The notes under the pieces were generated by a model. It ran no database searches. It was not told where the DNA came from and saw nothing but the letters and a program-made list of their open reading frames with translations. This document shows, piece by piece, positions 1-10,790 of a stretch of DNA of 64,000 bases. The DNA lies in contig CAIIXF020000008.1 of the NCBI GenBank assembly GCA_903813345.2, forward strand, positions 19,516,822 through 19,580,821, given 5' to 3'. The position numbers were made by a program, and so were the translations under genes. The stretch comes from Owenia fusiformis (taxonomy: Eukaryota > Annelida > Polychaeta > Sabellida > Oweniidae). The first letter of the stretch is position 1. Each line of letters begins with the position of its first letter.

Positions 1-80
1 CAGGGACAGAAGTTGTTCCTCGGGGAGAGCATCTTGTCTATGTTTGATTGATTAGAGCGGATTTTTATTGAAATACAAAT

Positions 81-314
81 GGGCCTGGCCATAGGAAAAC
101 CGGTCTTATCACAAAAATTAAAATTGTGCTACAGAGCCAAAAATGTGCGCACGATTAAGAGGAAAATGTGCTAAATTCAGATCCGACTTTTTGGTCTATA
201 TATGAAAGGAAAAATTGCTAGGACATAAGCCATGGCTCATTTGAAAGGTTTCTTTGTGCTTTTTAAGATAAACAAAAAATCTGTGATAAGACCCCTTTTC
301 CTGTGGCCTGGCTC
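81..314. repeat. MITE with ~33 bp terminal inverted repeats
   Basis: The left end (81-115, GGGCCTGGCCATAGG...) is matched by the reverse complement of the right end (280-314), with the shared block GTCTTATCACA further in. The flanks repeat AAAT (77-80 and 315-318), or CAAATG if the ends are drawn one base inward. The core has no coding capacity. It is a non-autonomous DNA transposon; the superfamily is not assigned. Confidence 0.75.
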
Positions 315-318
315 AAAT

Positions 319-1419
319 GTTGTTTGAACATGGACAAATGTTCTTAACATAACAATAAAAAACGGTCAAAAATCTTTATTGCAGTAGGGTACGCTGATAA
401 TTTCACACGGAGTGACTTATGATTTCGTCTGTGATAGAGATTAAATACGTAGACGTAGTTCTATCGTAACATCAACTAAGAAAAAACGCATTTTTGGACT
501 TTCTATGACGCAAGGCGTAGTTTACATTGGTTTTAATTCTGCATTAAAATAAATTTTATTTCTTAATATCAATTGGTTTTTATTTAAATAATATTGCCGA
601 TTATGATTTTGCGTTGGTTTAACAGTCGTCTCTCGCAATGGGTAATTTGAGTTAGATATCTTTTGATTTATACCCAACCAAGGGTATCTTAAGTCATGTC
701 TCTATTTAACATGCGGTACTCAAAGCAGAATCGCGGCCCATACTACATCATTAGAAATCACTCCTGAGTCTGGATTAATTTCTTACCAAGCCAGATAATC
801 TGTTGCAATCATCAAGCTAACAAACAGCATCTATGAAAGTAAACGAAACACTCGCCGCAATAATGGAAAAGCAATCATAATTTAACACAGTACATCGCAT
901 TTTGATGATCTACTTGAACGACGTGATTGTATATTACGAATAAGGTTGAAATATCTGGAAACCCACTGTTTCTCAATTTCTCGATGATTGCGTTTCGTTC
1001 TGCCTTGAATTTTCTATAATCCATAGCAGTCAAGTAATCTGAAAAACATAGATAAAACGAATTCGAGTGTATGACGTCATCTCAGATCAAAGCACGAGCA
1101 TTTGTCATCGGATAAATGATGAAGTAGCAAAAGTCAGATATACAAATACTTCCATTCATTTATTCTTAACGCTACAAGAATGTAAAAGTAAATTTCTGAG
1201 ATTACTCGATCTACTAATTGATGTTTGATGCAGAGTACATCTGTATGTCCATTAGCTAATCACGGTCATCGAGTTTTTTGACGACTTCCCGTTCTCGAGC
1301 TATAGGGTTTTAATAATCAAGATGACGAATATTGTGAGGTGCTATTCCAATTCTAATTCAAAACAAATGATTTGTTATGTTTTGTTCAACACCTCTCCTG
1401 CTTTTTCAAAAACAGCGAA
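319..1419. other. Non-coding stretch, no gene seen
   Basis: AT-rich DNA with no convincing open frame, splice-site pair or repeat structure that I can support. It could be intronic or intergenic. Confidence 0.5.
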
Positions 1420-1662
1420 GGCAGGTTTCAGTCGGGGGGGGGGGTGCGATCGCCCAAAAACAAGCCAAACAATTAAGATTTATCTTGCATTTTACAATTA
1501 TTGGTGCAACCTCCTTGAAAATTGATCTAGAAGCTTCAAATGAATTGCATTTTAAAGCTCTTCTCTTCTTCTATCTCATAATTATAGTTTAATTGGTTAT
1601 GGGTTTGGAGGGGTGGGGTTCGATCTCACCCATCGCACCCCCCCCCCCTGGCTACGCCTATA
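1420..1662. repeat. MITE with G-run inverted ends
   Basis: The left end carries a long G run followed by TGCGAT (about 1431-1451). The right end carries ATCGCA followed by a long C run and TGGCTACGCC (1634-1660). These are inverted relative to each other around an AT-rich core. This end type, GGCGTAGCC followed by a G tract, is a common MITE terminus. No coding capacity is visible. Confidence 0.6.
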
Positions 1663-2275
1663 AAGGTTAAGCTACACGTTTTTAAAATAACTTGTGTGTG
1701 GATGTTAAGATTATTGATTAGTTCTCCCTTTCTTAGTAGGCTTTACCATGTTGCTATGGTAACCAGACACCGCATGTTGCTGGTCAGATTTATTGTTTAT
1801 TTTTACTCAAAATGAAACTACTATATGTTGGGTGGTTGTGGCCAAATATGAACAATATTCATAAAGTATTGAGAATTTTAGAGCAAACAGTTCGGAACTT
1901 TTGTATCAACCCTCGTATATTGTAAGGACTGAGAAGAGAACAGTTAAGACGGGGACAATAATCACGGAGGGGCATAATATTACACGTTCACTCACAAGTG
2001 CTGTTAAGAACATAGCCTAGCCTCCCTAATTTTTGAGTCTCACGTTTGATGATATCCAATGTGTATCTGTGCATCACACACTCGCAAACCCTCTTTGAAA
2101 CCTATTGATATAACCATGATTTATTTTATTACCTCGGACCCCTCCTCCTCGTCTTCTTCGATCAGTTGTGTTGGTAAATGTGGAGTACAAAGGGGGAGGG
2201 GGTACATAGTCTTAAAGTAAGACTAAGATATAATATAAAAAGAACATTAACGCATGCGCACACTTCTGTTTACAG

Positions 2276-2487
2276 CAAGGATCTGCCCTCTACAACAGCT
2301 GGAACTAGGTAACTCGACAGTGGCGACTATGTACCTGTGGCAATGCGTCCAACAGTGCTACTTTGATTCGTGCCAGCCATCATCCTGTAGAGGACCGTTG
2401 AAGCTTAAGCTAAGAAAAGGTCACAATATAGATATGGGATACCCAATTAATGGATATGAGGTCCAACTAAAATTTTATGGAAGTGGG
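2276..2487 (+). CDS. Candidate internal exon, unknown gene
   Basis: A reading frame is bounded by a good acceptor (TTTACAG, ending 2275) and a good donor (GTAAGA, starting 2488). The peptide is rich in Cys near its middle (WQCVQQCYFDSC) and ends VQLKFYGSG at a codon boundary. It is phase-compatible with the candidate exon at 5694-5894, so both could belong to one plus-strand gene whose intron was invaded by the LINE at 2530 and the foldback at 4149. I do not recognise the protein. It could equally be a chance frame. Confidence 0.3.
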
Positions 2488-2529
2488 GTAAGATATTAGA
2501 CCTTGTATAATGTGAAGAAGCAATCTTTA

Positions 2530-4068
2530 TAAAACATGCTTTAGAGAAAAAAGATCTACTTATATGGCAATTCTACAATTTGTTGAAAAAATTAAGAAAT
2601 CTGTTGATAGCAATGAATTCAGCATTGGGCTCTTTTGGATTTTTCAAAAGCATTTGATACCATCGATCATAGCATACTGTTACAAAAATTAGAATTTTAT
2701 GGATTTAGGGGACCTGCTCTTAGGTGGGTCTCGAGTTATTTAACAAATCGAAAACAATGTACCAAATATATCATGATACAAGTTCATCTTTTGAAACTAT
2801 CAAATGTGGTGTTCCACAGGGATCTGTTTAGGGCCCCTATTTTTATCCTTTATATTAATGATATCTACCTGGCCTCTCCAACACTTCTCTTTGTTCTGTT
2901 TGCCGACGATACAAACATTTTAATCAGTGGAAAAAACATTAATGAAATTAAAGATACTTTAAATACTGAACTTAATCAAATTAGAGATTGGCTTGTAGCC
3001 AATAAACTTTCTCTTAATATAAATAAAACCAAATACATATTATTTTCTTCTAAGCAAAAAAGATAAATACCACAAATTTAGATGTATTTATTGATGGTAA
3101 AAAGATTGAGTAACACATACTAATTTTCTTGGATTGATCATTGACCAACACCTTACATGGAATGATCATATTAGTAAAGTCAAAATGAAAATATCAAGAA
3201 TAGTTGGCATTTTGTATAAGATTAATCATTTACTAGATAGGAAAACCTGCATGACTATATATCATTCTCTGATTCATTCCTATTTAACATACAGTAATAT
3301 CATTTGGGGAAATGCCAATATCACCTCAATTAATTCACTTCATTTAATACAAAAGAAATTTGCTAGATTAGTTACTCACAGTGGATGTAGAGATCATAGT
3401 TCACCATTATTTAAAGAATTAAGAATTCTAACCATCCATGATATATTTAAAGTCAACGTGGCTGAATTTTTCTTTAAGTGGCAAAATAATGAAAACAATA
3501 TCCATGATATATTTCCTAACTTATTTACAAGGCATATTGAATTACATAAGTATGATACAAGAGGTAAATACAACTATGCCTTGCCCCAATTTAAAACAGA
3601 ATCCTTTGGAAGAAAGATGCTTTCATTTTCCGGACCATTTATTTGGAATGGCCTCCCTTCAGAAATTAAAAATTCAAGGTCGAGCAAATGCCTTAAATCT
3701 AAATATAAGAAACATATTTTGGCTTTGTATACATGATTTCATTTTACACTTTTCATATTCATGTATTTTATATAAAAATGATATACAAATATAACTCGAA
3801 GCCTGGGTACTGGACACTAAACCTGTAAATATTTATATCTGTGATGCACCTCCCCCACCAACACTGCCTCTTCGATCTTCTCTTAGACAAAACTTAATCT
3901 TGACATGTTTGATAATTCCTTGACCTTACCTTGTTCTTAATATTCGTAATATTATGCTTTAACATGTACGGGTATAAACACCAGAAATGATGTCACCTGT
4001 TAAACCTTTTTTATGTACTGTATTTTATTATATTATTAAGGAATAAATTGAATTGAATTGAATTGAAT
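2530..4068 (+). mobile_element. 5'-truncated CR1/L2-like LINE, broken reverse transcriptase
   Basis: The element begins inside the fingers of reverse transcriptase (FREKRSTYMAIL, from about 2541), continues with the palm motif DFSKAFDT (2638) and the catalytic block FADDT (about 2900), and ends with the usual LINE C-terminal region (IIDQHLTWNDHI from 3137; GPFIWNGLPSEIKNS before 3690). The frame is broken at least twice: a base is missing in [11 protein letters not shown] near 2634, and again around 3066-3134. The 3' UTR ends in tandem TTGAA units (4045-4066), as in CR1/L2 elements, which lack poly(A) tails. It is a dead copy. Confidence 0.9.
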
Positions 4069-4148
4069 GTATACTGTCAAATAGTCACCTCAGAGTTAGA
4101 ATATCAAGATGTCATATTATGTGACTTAATTGCTGAGGGCTCCAAATA

Positions 4149-5620
4149 CACAGGGTGTCAAACCAAAAAGTTGCAAAACTACTTTAAGATACATATGATA
4201 GTGTTTGATATATTAGACTGTATGATTTAACACCACGGAGTTGCAGACTATTGCTTATATGAAAATCTCAGACTTAAAAACATGAACGACTTATTTTTAA
4301 GACTGAGAAAGGTAAAATGTACCTTTCTAGAACCTTAAGGTAGAAAGGTAGAATGTACCTAGAACCTTAATATGTATGGAATACACCTGTTATGTACGGC
4401 GGCTTTTGATATAGCGTTTATCACTCGGACTGATATGTGTATCTCTCTCGGTCCCTGCTCGAGATACATATATTTCCCATGGGATAAACCCTGTATCCAA
4501 AACATCCCAGTACATAACCTTTTTTATCCCATACTTGGACGTGTTACAGGTACATAAAGCCGGTTTGTAAATAGAGATTATCCTATATGAGGTTCAGGAT
4601 ATTGGGATTATCCCGAGGCCAATATAATATATCTGCCCGAGGGCCGTAGGTCCCGAGGGTAGATATATTAATTGGCCAAGGGATAATCCAAATATCCTGA
4701 ACCGACTATAGGATGATCTGTTTATCCCATACCAATCACATTGTTCAATTTGCCAAAGTTCAGAAACTTTGCAACCAACCGTGGAATATTCTTAAAATAT
4801 TCATGTCCAGTTTTGTATTCCTGTTTCTTTCCTATTCAAATCTTTGATTATTAACGCCGGTACACTGCTCCTTCCCTTCTTTAAAGCATCAAACAGGTCG
4901 AGATTGTCTGCTTTTTTCTCCATTGTCGTTTACAGTATGCGAAAGTTACAAAAAAAGAACCAATACGGTAACAGCGATTATGACGTAGCGGGCAGATATA
5001 GTATATCTGCCCGCTCGGAGCGGGACGTAAAGCTATATCTGCCCGCTGATGAAAATATAAGTTTTTACAAACCGGCTTTATGTACCCGTAACACAACCAA
5101 GTATGGGATAAAATCTTATATTTTCATCAGCGGGCAGATATAGCTTTACGTCACGCTCCGAGCGGGCAGATATAGTATATCTGCCCGCTACGTCATAATC
5201 GCCGCTCGCATATTTGTTCATAATTTGTAACGTTCGCGTAATGACTGTAAACGACAATGGAGAAAACACAGACTATCGGGATCTGTTTGATGGTTTAAAA
5301 AAGGGAAGGAGCATCCACTTAATCAATCAAAAAATTCGAGAAAATAAATGTGGGAATATTTGAGAGAACAGGAAAATCCGCCCATGGCCAAGAAAACAAA
5401 ACTGGACATGGATATTCTAAAATATTTCCACGATTGAACCTGCGGCCCTCGGGCAAATATATTATATTTGCCTCGGGATAATCCCAATATCCTGAACCTC
5501 ATATAGGATAATCTCTATATATCTATGTTTCATGGTTCAAAGGCTAATATTTGTCGCAACAAGCTTCTGCGCATGCTATAGATGAGGAGGATACAGTTGT
5601 TTATGACACCCTGTAGTTCC
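4149..5620. mobile_element. Nested foldback element (large palindrome)
   Basis: The outer ends ACAGGGTGTCA (4153) and TGACACCCTGT (5606-5617) are inverted and flanked by TA. Inside, a second inverted pair runs 4574-4648 against 5441-5516 (AGAGATTATCCTATATGAGG and complement). A third runs roughly 4840-5061 against 5115-5335 and contains iterated GCGGGCAGATATAG. The central loop 5062-5114 also recurs in inverse orientation at about 4521-4570. No transposase is visible. The multi-tier symmetry suggests nested insertion or repeated inverted duplication of a Tc1/mariner-type non-autonomous element. Confidence 0.75.
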
Positions 5621-5693
5621 CCTGTATTTTAATGTTACAATTTTATTGATGAAAATAAAGCATTAAATGTTCTCTGTTTCAACTTTACTCCAG

Positions 5694-5894
5694 GGATGTA
5701 TATCATATCGTAAAGAAAATAGTGTATGGGACAGGCCAAAGAAGGCATACCGTTCCCGAGATGGTGAGTGCAAGTCTACCTGCCTCTTCAACAATTCTAA
5801 AAGACTTCTCCACTGGAGACAAAGTTCCAGGGCCGACAGATCATATTATGCAAAGGAATTTTGGAAACTATTCTTATCAGGTAAAGTCAGGTAA
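5694..5894 (+). CDS. Candidate terminal exon, unknown gene
   Basis: It is preceded by an acceptor (TTTACTCCAG, ending 5693). In the frame continuing from 2276-2487 it reads GCISYRKENSVWDRPKKAY and runs to a stop at 5894. A second frame is open from 5695 to a possible donor at 5881 (CAG followed by GTAAAG) and contains VPGPTDH, vaguely reminiscent of the PG-rich repeats of SHIPPO-type ciliary proteins. I cannot tell which frame is used, if either. Confidence 0.28.
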   Translation, partial: GCISYRKENSVWDRPKKAYRSRDGECKSTCLFNNSKRLLHWRQSSRADRSYYAKEFWKLFLSGKVR

Positions 5895-6234
5895 CTGAGT
5901 GAATATTCAATTAATGTAATCGACCGAAATTATAAAATTACAAAATACTACAGTTACTTTAATCTGCCATGAGTGACCTACGGAGAGATGTTTCACCTAG
6001 CTCAAATGAGATGAAGTAACATTTTGTGTCAAAATGTGCAGTTTTCAGTTTCACTCACATTTTCATTTGGAATATTATAGAAAAGATAGACGACGAGATA
6101 CCACGTTGACAACGTAGAGGAAATGCACAGAATAGCATTTATCCTGTAGGGAATAAGTGCATTATAAATTCAGTCCAATTTACATTAAGTTTTTTAACCG
6201 TGCCATGTTAACCGTACCTTGATATTTCAATGAT

Positions 6235-6705
6235 TCCTGGTAATCGCAGAGATATTTTAGCAATGTCTGTTTACCATATTGTGAAATTTAGCAATGTCTA
6301 GTGATGCTCTCGTATATCAGCATTGCCCTTCAACCGTGATAATTCAGCAAAGATTTATTTCAGCAACCTTTAAATGATTTATCAGCATTGACTGTGAACT
6401 GTTTTTCTTTGATTTCAGCAATGCCTTTTGACTGACCCATGATATTTTAGCAATGTCTTTTGACCGACCCGTGATATTTAATTTCAGCAATGCCTTTTGA
6501 CCGACACATGATATTTTAGCAATGTCTGTTGACCGACCCATGATATTTAATTTCAGCAATGCCTTTTGACCGACCCATGATATTTCAGTGATTTACGTGT
6601 GTTAACTGTGTAATGACATTTCAGTTATATCTGCTAACTGTGCTATATCATTTCAGCAACGCATGTTCATTGTGTTCGTGTTATTTCAGCAATGCCTGTA
6701 GGACA
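6235..6705. repeat. Degenerate minisatellite (~33-37 bp unit)
   Basis: Tandem units built on TTTCAGCAATGCCTTTTGAC and CGACCCATGATATTT alternate in two forms (TTTTAGCAATGTC and AATTTCAGCAATGCC). They are best preserved at 6415-6590 and decay on both sides. No coding meaning is evident. Confidence 0.8.
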
Positions 6706-6709
6706 CAGA

Positions 6710-8247
6710 GACGATTTCATAAGTGATACTGCTACCACAATCTCAATACCATCTATTGGACTGTTCCTCATCATAACCTATTCTATAGACTTCATGACGT
6801 AGGCTTGATTAGACGACAGGGCGGTATTCAAAGTCCTAAGTACGGTATATGATACTTCTATACACATACAGTTACATACATACAAGAATCGGTTAATAAT
6901 CCTTACAAAGAGGGATATATTGACATATACCTTCTGTAACAACAAAGTTGTTGGTGACATCAAAGTATCAAAGTGTCGATGTTCAGCCTGAATCACGTTT
7001 CAAACGACATCAACTTACATAACAGGACATGATGAATAATGTGGAAGTTTTTGAAATGCTTCATCAGAAGTAAGAAGTATTCAGAAGGTCAATGATGTTG
7101 CCATTTCTACTGATTCGATTTTCCTAATTACCGACACTATGGTAATCAAGTCTGATTGGAGCAAAAATATTCCGGATGACGTCACGTTTTGTTACCAGAG
7201 TAACTATGTTGTCGACCAGTCAAAATAGTTGCTCTTTAATCCCATGTACATGTACTTCATAATGTTTTGGGAACATCTATACAGAATTTCATGATTTTGT
7301 TTCCATTTGTATTGAAATGGCAACATCTTCGATCTCTGAATCACCCTGTAGTTTTCAAATAGTTACCATCTATTTTAGACGATGAATTGAAGGTGAGATA
7401 TATGGAAAGTATTCATATATTATGTAGTCGAGCGTTAGCAGTATGTATGATGTATATATGCTGTGAATGTATAAAGTACAATATATTTTTGTAAGTATAA
7501 TAATGACTTTAACTTTGTAATTATTAGTTAAGTCTATACATCAAATACAAATAACACGTTTTTTCTTGTTTTCATTATTGCGATTGGGAATGTTGTGCTG
7601 AGATATGTTCAGAATGCACCAGAGAGGGTCTAAATTTGAAAATTTTCTGTGAGCATGCCCCCCCCCTCGATCCTCATAGACTGCGCCACACGCTTTGCGT
7701 GACCAATTCATACCCAAAAGTCGCCCCCTCCCTTGGCAATTCCTTCTGACGTCCCTGCTTGTTTTAACCATGGGCTTTAAACTAGAAGCCCATTTTTTAA
7801 CTTATTTTGTTTAACACTCATGTAAGAATATGTTTGGATTACGATGACTGCCTACTTGACGAAGGCAGAATAGACGCAAAGGGTACTATATTAGTATGTC
7901 AAACAATAACCGATCTTAACTCTGAGATAATCAAGCTAGAAATCCAAAGTCTATTACGTAATTCTGGTATAAATCTTTAAGATCCAATTTAAAAAGTGGC
8001 TATTTATACAAATTGTTGTTGTAATGACATATGAGCTGGAGTGATATCGTAGAAGTGTGGTTTAAGTAACAACTTCAAATTTAAAGACTAAACTAGAAAT
8101 TGCTGAAGATGTAATAATCTGAGCTTAAACGTACAACTAAAAATCATTAAAATGTTGTGTTAATTTGCATAATAATTTGCAACATAAGGATTATATACGG
8201 CCAATGTTGAACAGACACGCAGACAGAAAAAAACTGATAAACTAAAC
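6710..8247. other. Non-coding stretch upstream of the 510-residue gene
   Basis: No supported exon. Around 7655-7750 there is a C-rich patch resembling the edge of a MITE. The final 100 bases lead into the start codon at 8248. Confidence 0.45.
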
Positions 8248-9780
8248 ATGGAGTTTCCAGATCTGTTTTTCTTGGAGATGGACAGGGCCAGAAGGTGCCA
8301 TGTCTCAAAACTGAAAAGCGACCACGATAGAGAAACAAGACATCTTCGAACAGTTCGGCACGATATCCAGCGTGAAGAAAAATACATGTTAAGTAATTTA
8401 TCAAGAGAGGCATCCGCAATGAGAGGACGGCAACACCGACTCAACACTGGTAAGACTAGTTTGAAAAATGGCTCAATACCTAAACATATTACTGCCGAAG
8501 AGAAAGATTTAGCTCGTGACATCGAAGACCACACTTTGACATTACTGACGGAGCAGTTTCCACTTCAATATTCAAAACATGACAGGACTCCCGAAATAAC
8601 ATTGACTGAACCGATCCACACACAACAGGGAAAATATAAAAAGAAGGGAAAACAACCGAAGAAAATCTCCAAGTTTAGAAAGAGCGAGGTTTTTGAAGAT
8701 ATTTTGAGCAACAAGGTTGACGGCGAAAGTCATGTTCATCTTGCTTTACCAGATGCTCCAAATGAAGTGGATTCTCTTCGCCTCACAAAAGTACCCAGTG
8801 ATGTTAAAACGTCCAGACGATGTGATGAAGTGATTAAAATAGGTGATAAAGTTGTCTTGAAAGAGGATATTAACCACAAATCTTCACCCAGCAGAAGTAT
8901 AAAGACGGCGAATAATTGCGTAACAAATGCTGCTGATGATCTTGCGTTACTGGTGAAGTACTCTGGGAAACTGGTTGGTAACAAACAACAGTCGCATTTA
9001 CGGAAAAGTCAGCTTCTCCGGCAAAACACTCTTATTACCGGGGTTCAGATTGGAGCAACACTGGCCCCCGTTCGTCCCTTCGTAAATGCTGGAAACAAGG
9101 TCAAACTATTGTCAAAATCATGTGACAACATAAGAAAATCGAATACTACACCTGTTATATCTGTTAGTGTAAATAGTACAGGCGGTTCTGGATTGAAAGA
9201 AAATAAAACGTTTTTGAGTAAATCTACAGATGGGTTGCACCTCAGACCAACGTCTTCAAAACAACCTTTGCGGATTAGTCGTTCAGACGATACCTATTCG
9301 CAGCAAAGTAATCACCTTTCTGTTGATTATTGTTACCACAATACATGGAATGGGAATCAAAAGGAGTTTAGAAATAAATCCTGTCCAAATTCTCCCACAT
9401 TTCGTAAGCCTGATATTGGATCGGGGCGATTTGACGAGATTTACTCTTTTCCCTCTTTGACTGGCAGTTTATCACTCCAGGACCTTGACAATTCTGGAAA
9501 GCAAATTGAGAAACCCAGTGTTGGTTCTCCTTTGTCAATGCTAGGAGGTTTAAAGATTGCATTTGGATCAAAAAATGCCCCCAGTTCTCCGTCAGTATCT
9601 CCCCGGACTAAAACAACAGCTTCAAAGACAATTGTTGACGTTGCCGGAAAACATTTCAATCAGACAGACCTGAAGTCTAAAAATGAGGACTATCTAACCT
9701 TCACCTCGTTTCCCAGTATAACCCATCCGGATTATTTGTCTCTGAATTCAACCAACCAAACAAAGATGGAAAAGCGATGA
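8248..9780 (+). CDS. Intronless 510-residue protein of unknown family
   Basis: A single uninterrupted frame starts at an ATG in good context (AAACATGG) and ends in TGA at 9778-9780. The N-terminal ~65 residues are charged and helical-looking (FLEMDRARRCHVSKLK, then RHDIQREEKYMLSNLSREAS) and could form a coiled coil. The remainder is Lys/Ser/Asn-rich and low in hydrophobic clusters, with a basic patch near residues 130-150 (KYKKKGKQPKKISKFRK), and looks largely disordered. No signal peptide, membrane segment or catalytic motif is visible. Its length makes chance unlikely in this AT-rich DNA. It could be a single-exon gene or a large exon of one with untranslated introns. Function is unknown; a cytoskeletal or nuclear scaffold role would be guesswork. 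Confidence 0.75.
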   Translation: MEFPDLFFLEMDRARRCHVSKLKSDHDRETRHLRTVRHDIQREEKYMLSNLSREASAMRGRQHRLNTGKTSLKNGSIPKHITAEEKDLARDIEDHTLTLLTEQFPLQYSKHDRTPEITLTEPIHTQQGKYKKKGKQPKKISKFRKSEVFEDILSNKVDGESHVHLALPDAPNEVDSLRLTKVPSDVKTSRRCDEVIKIGDKVVLKEDINHKSSPSRSIKTANNCVTNAADDLALLVKYSGKLVGNKQQSHLRKSQLLRQNTLITGVQIGATLAPVRPFVNAGNKVKLLSKSCDNIRKSNTTPVISVSVNSTGGSGLKENKTFLSKSTDGLHLRPTSSKQPLRISRSDDTYSQQSNHLSVDYCYHNTWNGNQKEFRNKSCPNSPTFRKPDIGSGRFDEIYSFPSLTGSLSLQDLDNSGKQIEKPSVGSPLSMLGGLKIAFGSKNAPSSPSVSPRTKTTASKTIVDVAGKHFNQTDLKSKNEDYLTFTSFPSITHPDYLSLNSTNQTKMEKR

Positions 9781-10790
9781 GGCGACTCTATCTTCGACGC
9801 CGTCAGAGAATGACAAAAGGCGGACAGCGTGTAAGCTTTATCAAACCCACCGGATGCATGGGGATAAAGGAAAAACAATGTTCGAATAACTTCATTAATC
9901 ATGAATAATTTGTGTTCCATTACAATATGATATTTTTTGAAAAAATATTGTTGAGCTACGAGTGCATTTGCAAATATTTCCTTATTCGTAGACCCACGGT
10001 TCATGTATACACTAAGACGAGTGAAACATACATTAAAAATGACGTCATACTTTTTTCAATTTAGTAAATTGGTTCCCAGAGCTCTGAAATGATGAATACT
10101 TATTCCTAGTGCTTTGAAGTGTATACCACCGATGTAGATAGAGTGACTCGATCTTATAAGCTCAGGGTACACTTTTTGACCTCAGAAAAGCTTGCCTATT
10201 TCAAACGAATTATTTGAAGAGTGACATCATCACAGTGCATTATGGTTTCATAATGAACCGAACACTTACATTTTCATAGAGGTGTGATTATAATTGAATT
10301 GCAATAAAGAACCCTGTATCATTCATTATGTGTTAACCCATCTTGATAATGCACCCGGGGTCCACCATCGTGCATTATGTGTACGGATTTGTTCATGCAC
10401 TCATGCTTTTAAAGTTCCTTAGGTAATTGACGGCATGCATTAATAGGTCCAAGAACCTTTTTAAATAAACATCATACTCATGGCCTTCATGATAAGTGTG
10501 CATTTTGTGTTTGAGTTGAACATATTATCCTGAAGTCACTTGATCTAGTACAAATAAAATCAATATTAACTAACTGTATTTATTGATACGAACATATATT
10601 ATGTTCTACCTGTAATCTGAAAAAGAATTTGAGGTCACCTTATCAGTTTGTCCTTATGACAAAACAACTACTTAATGTTCTGAGATATATTTCAACACCT
10701 CCCCCTAATTCACAAACCGAGATATATTTCGTGGGAATTTAAGAAACAATAGGAGCCACCATTTATTTCATTGCAAATTGCTGGGAAGAC
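9781..10790. other. Intergenic region between the 510-residue gene and the USP gene
   Basis: No exon supported. TGCATTAT occurs several times around 10230-10445 without clear structure. The last part is presumably the promoter and 5' UTR of the USP gene. Confidence 0.45.

Noticed and set aside
5694-5880. Firm assignment to a sperm-tail PG-rich (SHIPPO) protein
   Set aside because: Based on a single VPGPTD motif in one of two open frames; too weak to name.
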